From Rhizobium sullae (GTDB lineage: Bacteria > Pseudomonadota > Alphaproteobacteria > Rhizobiales > Rhizobiaceae), in assembly GCF_900169785.1 (NCBI RefSeq), contig NZ_FWER01000012.1, positions 482 to 64,481 of the forward strand: a stretch of 64,000 nt of DNA, written 5' to 3'. A model generated the notes under the pieces. The model did no database searches. It was given only the letters and a program-made list of their open reading frames with translations, and was not told the DNA's origin. The position numbers were made by a program, and so were the translations under genes. Shown piece by piece: positions 63,452 through 64,000 of the stretch; the first letter of the stretch is position 1, and each line of letters begins with the position of its first letter.

Positions 63452-64000
63452 TCAAAGCAGGCTTTCGATGAGGGCCGACATGGTGTCAACCGGCATGTCT
63501 CCAGAATAACGCTTCCCGTTGATGAGGAAAGTCGGCGTGGCATCGATGCCGAACTCCTTGGAGCCCCTTTCCCGCGTGGCGTTCACTTCATCCAGAAGCT
63601 TCTGGTTCGTCAAGCACTTCGTAAAACTATCCTCACTAAATCCAGCGAGTTTAGCCATCTGGAGAAGTGCAGCACGCCGATCTTCGGCGGCGGCCCAGGT
63701 TTCCTGCTGTTTGAAAAGCATGGAAACCATCGGGAAATACTGTTCCGGCGTGCTCAATTCTTCCGGCTTGGAGGCGTTGCAGCGGGCGAGCATGAAGGCT
63801 GCGGCAGCCGCCGGATCGAACGGGAATTCGCGGATGATGAAGCGCGCCTTGCCGGCATCCACGTACTTCTTCTTGATCTCGTCGAAGGTCGTGTTGTGGA
63901 AGTGGGCGCAATGCGGGCAGGTCATCGACATATATTCGACAATGGTGACCGGGGCATCTTCCTTGCCAAGCGCCATTTCCGGCAGCGGACCGGGCTTCAA
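63452..64000 (-). CDS. DsbA-like thiol:disulfide interchange protein, N-terminus off the edge
   Basis: The last 182 residues are visible; the 5-prime end, probably with a signal peptide, lies beyond base 64000. The thioredoxin-fold active site is MSMTCPHCAHFH, the helical insertion contains FMLARCNASKPEEL, and the cis-Pro loop is FGIDATPTFLINGKRYSGDM. The CPHC motif and DsbA_4-type layout suggest a periplasmic oxidase or a BdbD-like protein. It is followed by the repeat and smc on the same strand. Confidence 0.9.
   Translation of the reverse strand: MKPGPLPEMALGKEDAPVTIVEYMSMTCPHCAHFHNTTFDEIKKKYVDAGKARFIIREFPFDPAAAAAFMLARCNASKPEELSTPEQYFPMVSMLFKQQETWAAAEDRRAALLQMAKLAGFSEDSFTKCLTNQKLLDEVNATRERGSKEFGIDATPTFLINGKRYSGDMPVDTMSALIESLL

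Overview
The window is high-GC chromosomal DNA from an alphaproteobacterium, most probably a Rhizobium or close relative. The evidence is a nadQ-nadABC locus, a betI-betB-betA cluster, an APS-reductase type cysH with cysD and cysN, a rhizobial (class 3) asparaginase, a TIGR03808-type secreted repeat protein and short RIME-like GC-rich palindromic repeats between genes. Two tRNA genes are present. No rRNA, CRISPR array, prophage or intact insertion sequence was seen. All names come from reading translations and motifs; no database search was run.

Layout. 1-2920: the N-terminal part of a very large repeat adhesin of type I secretion style, read leftward and cut by the window edge. 3.2-5.8 kb: a VOC/DUF1579/DUF899 operon with a divergent MarR regulator. 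5.8-6.9 kb: a RES-Xre toxin-antitoxin pair. 7.1-8.1 kb: ohr and ohrR with two dyads between them. 8.2-10.6 kb: an MFS exporter with a divergent LysR gene. 10.8-13.8 kb: a cell-wall group (SleB-type hydrolase and two L,D-transpeptidases). 13.9-18.6 kb: a VOC protein, an alpha/beta hydrolase, and an ATP-dependent DNA ligase with its partner exonuclease. 18.7-21.9 kb: a frameshifted glycerophosphodiesterase, a beta-helix export protein and a GST. 21.9-26.2 kb: nadQ-nadA-nadB-nadC with two matching operators. 26.3-30.5 kb: a LysR gene, a 58-residue protein, a GST, a DUF4406 protein, a DeoR regulator and a membrane protein. 30.6-34.2 kb: asparaginase, an MFS relic, a SufR-like regulator and a frameshifted MFS gene. 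34.2-39.2 kb: a methyltransferase, a quinone oxidoreductase, an EAL-CBS-GGDEF protein, an orphan ParD-like antitoxin and an HdeD-like protein. 39.3-43.3 kb: betI-betB-betA (choline to glycine betaine). 43.3-46.3 kb: vapBC beside ampR-ampC. 46.4-51.5 kb: two small envelope genes, an Rrf2 regulator and cysH-cysD-cysN for sulfate assimilation. 51.6-56.7 kb: tRNA-Pro(CGG), tRNA-Gln(TTG), small lipoproteins, a cupin, an MBL hydrolase and a broken DUF393/DUF4166 gene holding the tail of an IS200/IS605 tnpB. 56.6-64 kb: ppdK, a candidate small RNA, smc and a DsbA-like gene cut by the right edge.

Shared themes. Many genes sit as regulator/target pairs around short divergent promoters with visible palindromes (MarR, OhrR, NadQ, DeoR, BetI, VapB, Rrf2). 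Stress and metabolite handling dominate: peroxide, beta-lactam, drug efflux, osmoprotection, NAD and sulfur supply. Three genes (18.7, 32.7 and 54.2 kb) carry frameshifts. The third contains transposon debris and is a convincing pseudogene; the first two each need only one base to restore the frame and could be sequence errors.
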